In this document: positions 62,400-64,000 of the stretch, piece after piece
Layout of the letters: the number at the start of each line of letters is the position of its first letter
Numbering within the stretch: the stretch's first letter is position 1
DNA from: an uncultured Peptostreptococcaceae bacterium
GTDB lineage: Bacteria; Bacillota; Clostridia; Peptostreptococcales; Peptostreptococcaceae
Assembly: GCA_944383455.1 (NCBI GenBank)
Contig: CALWPP010000001.1
Span: 62,001-126,000, forward strand
Length of the DNA: 64,000 nucleotides
Reading direction: 5' to 3'
Program-made: the position numbers and the translations under genes
Notes under the pieces: generated by a model
Told to the model about the DNA's origin: nothing
Seen by the model: only the letters and a program-made list of their open reading frames with translations
Databases searched by the model: none

Positions 62400-63557
62400 C
62401 TAATTAGCAATAACACTCATAGATGTTAGTATTGCAACAGTAACGAAAAACATTACAGTAATGGCTATTATACAGGCAAGTACTACTGTCATTAAGTTTG
62501 AAACTTCATTTAAAAAACTAGAAATTTTATCCTCACCAATTGGTTCAATAATTATAGAAGAAATTTTATATACAAAAATAACAGAAAGTATTTTTATGAT
62601 TGGAATAGCACAGATAGAAATTAAAAGTAAAAGCCCTATACCTCCAAAAATTCCTTTTATAAGTTGTGATGATGAAAGTAGTATATCAACAGAGTCAGAA
62701 ACAAAATTACCTACAACTGGGATAAAATTTCCAACTGCAAATTTAGCAGTTTTAACTGTAAAGTTGTCCAAATTATTGACATAAAGTCCTTGTATTGAAA
62801 TAAGACCTAAATAAATAGTAAAAATTGCTCCTATTGATACTAAGTTTATATTTCTTATAAAATTTGATAGTTTATTCAATTTAATACTTTTTGACAAACC
62901 ATTTATAACAATAATTGCAAAAGCTATAGATATTGTAACTACCAAAAAATCTTTAAAAAAAACATTTATAAATGTAACTCCACCAACAAAAATTGGATTT
63001 AGTACTGTTGATGTTATTGGAAGTCCAATTAGCACCAAAAGAGTTATTAAAACCGGCATAATAACATTCATAAGTCCTATTGTTGAGTCAATAGTTTTAG
63101 TAGCTATATAAAGCACATCTCTAAACCCAACTAATACAAAAGAAATCATTGTTATAAAAATTATGTAGTTAGTTATTTGACTTATACTTCCAGATGAAAA
63201 AGAATTATCAAGGCTTTTTAGGATTGATGATAAAAGTGCTAAAACTAAAATTATTGATGCAATTTTTAGACTTGATTTTAACTCGTCAAATATGAATAGT
63301 TTTATTGACTCCTTATTAAAAATATCTAAAAGACTTTTTTTACCTGAGAGTACATCTTTAAAAAAGGTTTCTAAGTTTTTTTTATCTAAAATTAATGACT
63401 CATCAATATAACTTTGTATTTCTTCTAGATTTAGGTTTCCAAGTTGATTTTCTATATATTTATTTATATCATTTTTAGTTTCATCATAATTTTCGTTAGC
63501 AAAAGAAACACTTTTAAAACTAATAAATATACAAATTACTAAAAATATTTTTTTCAT
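62400..63557 (-). CDS. spoIIIAE: Stage III sporulation protein AE
   Basis: This 385-residue protein has a signal peptide (MKKIFLVICIFISFKSVSFA) followed by an exposed helical part and about seven membrane helices (for example IMPVLITLLVLIGLPITSTV). The segment NFIPVVGNFVSDSVDILLSS is typical. SpoIIIAE is a polytopic subunit of the mother cell-forespore feeding channel and resembles type III gate components. The gap to spoIIIAF is 8 bases. Confidence 0.94.
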   Translation of the reverse strand: MKKIFLVICIFISFKSVSFANENYDETKNDINKYIENQLGNLNLEEIQSYIDESLILDKKNLETFFKDVLSGKKSLLDIFNKESIKLFIFDELKSSLKIASIILVLALLSSILKSLDNSFSSGSISQITNYIIFITMISFVLVGFRDVLYIATKTIDSTIGLMNVIMPVLITLLVLIGLPITSTVLNPIFVGGVTFINVFFKDFLVVTISIAFAIIVINGLSKSIKLNKLSNFIRNINLVSIGAIFTIYLGLISIQGLYVNNLDNFTVKTAKFAVGNFIPVVGNFVSDSVDILLSSSQLIKGIFGGIGLLLLISICAIPIIKILSVIFVYKISSIIIEPIGEDKISSFLNEVSNLMTVVLACIIAITVMFFVTVAILTSMSVIAN

Positions 63558-63568
63558 AAGTTATCCCC

Positions 63569-63955
63569 CTACGGAATAATATCTAAAACCATCTCTATTA
63601 TTGATAAAAGAATAGGAAATGACATTGTCATAACAATAATTTTTCCTCCAAATTCAAGTTTTGATGCTATTGAGTTTTCTCCTGAATCTTTGCAAAGTTG
63701 AATTGCAAATTCCATAAGATATGCAATTCCTATAAGCTTTATAATTAAAGTTATATACATACTTGGTATATTAGCTCTATTTGCCAAATTTTCTATTCCA
63801 TCAATTATAAAGTTTAGTTTAAATATTACTGATAAAAATATCATAATACCAGTAAGTATACCTATAAACATTGCTATTTCTGGTCTATCCTTTTTTATTA
63901 TCATACATAATACAGTCGAAAAAAGAGATATACCAATTAGCTTCATAACTTCCAA
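63569..63955 (-). CDS. spoIIIAD: Stage III sporulation protein AD
   Basis: This protein of about 128 residues has several membrane helices (EVMKLIGISLFSTVLCMIIK, IAMFIGILTGIMIFLSVIFK) and the family segment YITLIIKLIGIAYLMEFAIQ with QLCKDSGENSIASKLEFGGK. TTG at 63955 is chosen because GAAGGTG lies 6 bases upstream; GTG at 63964 would be inside it, and an ATG at 63946 is the alternative. It lies 11 bases upstream of spoIIIAE. Confidence 0.9.
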   Translation of the reverse strand: MEVMKLIGISLFSTVLCMIIKKDRPEIAMFIGILTGIMIFLSVIFKLNFIIDGIENLANRANIPSMYITLIIKLIGIAYLMEFAIQLCKDSGENSIASKLEFGGKIIVMTMSFPILLSIIEMVLDIIP

Positions 63956-63972
63956 GTGTTTCACCTTCTTTT

Positions 63973-64000
63973 TTAGTAAAGTTGAAACATAGTTCTAACT
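63973..64000 (-). CDS. spoIIIAC: Stage III sporulation protein AC (last codons only)
   Basis: Only the C-terminal end is in the window (VRTMFQLY then stop TAA at 63975-63973). The identity comes from its place just before spoIIIAD and the typical end of SpoIIIAC. The remainder lies to the right of the window. Confidence 0.6.

Overview
The window is a low-GC, spore-forming Firmicute chromosome segment. Spo0A, SpoIVB, a spoIIIA operon, flagella with CheC/CheD/CheV-type chemotaxis and very AT-rich codon use point to Clostridia. The gene order around flgM/flgK/fliW/csrA/fliD/fliC and flgB resembles the flagellar locus of Peptostreptococcaceae (the Clostridioides/Paeniclostridium group). The genus is inferred, not proven. 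Sixty-eight of the 70 genes called run on the minus strand, so transcription goes from high to low coordinates. I saw no tRNA, rRNA, insertion sequence, phage gene or CRISPR array.

Right to left: 60650-64000 is the distal spoIIIA operon (AC partial, AD, AE, AF, AG, AH). 52645-60462 is the usual housekeeping block (Asp23-family gene, nusB, a TsaD-like paralogue, ispA, a DUF212 gene, dxs, tlyA, recN), then spoIVB and spo0A. The block lacks xseA/xseB, argR and nadK, which often sit here. 48659-50443 is a chemoreceptor. 42372-48340 is a chemotaxis operon cheA-B-C-D-W-R-Y. 39614-42243 holds cheV, a plus-strand NlpC/P60 hydrolase and an unknown gene. 32766-39452 is the late flagellar operon yaaR-fliN-flgN-flgK-flgL-fliW-csrA-fliS-fliD-fliT, followed by flagellin fliC.

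16006-31350 is a compact flagellin-modification island of 14 genes. It holds a TPR protein, two probable glycosyltransferases, a FliB-type flagellin lysine N-methylase and a legionaminic-acid-type nonulosonic acid pathway (legB, legC, ptmE-like, legG, legI, legF). It also holds two Gfo/Idh/MocA oxidoreductases, a sugar-formyltransferase-like enzyme and a FemAB/GNAT-like acyltransferase. The usual LegH-type N-acetyltransferase is not seen in the window, which makes an unusual N-acyl/N-formyl nonulosonate possible. Next come a PrsA-like foldase, a Big_2-type surface protein, an unknown coiled-coil protein, a signal-less lytic transglycosylase, a LytTR regulator with a degenerate receiver, and flgM. 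276-9554 is the early hook-basal-body operon flgB-C-fliE-F-G-H-I-J-K-flgD-flgE, running into a partial motA.

Regulation can be read in places. SigA-like promoters precede flgB, cheV, cheA, the MCP and the Asp23-family gene. A sigma-28-type pattern with TAAA and CCG at fixed spacing (TAAA-N15-NCCG) recurs upstream of fliC (two such sites), the glycosylation operon, yaaR (TTAA in the -35) and the coiled-coil gene. The fliC leader has a small hairpin presenting AGGA in its loop just upstream of a GGAGGG Shine-Dalgarno. With csrA and fliW nearby, this fits FliW-CsrA feedback on flagellin translation. spo0A has a sigma-H-type promoter overlapped by a perfect 0A box.
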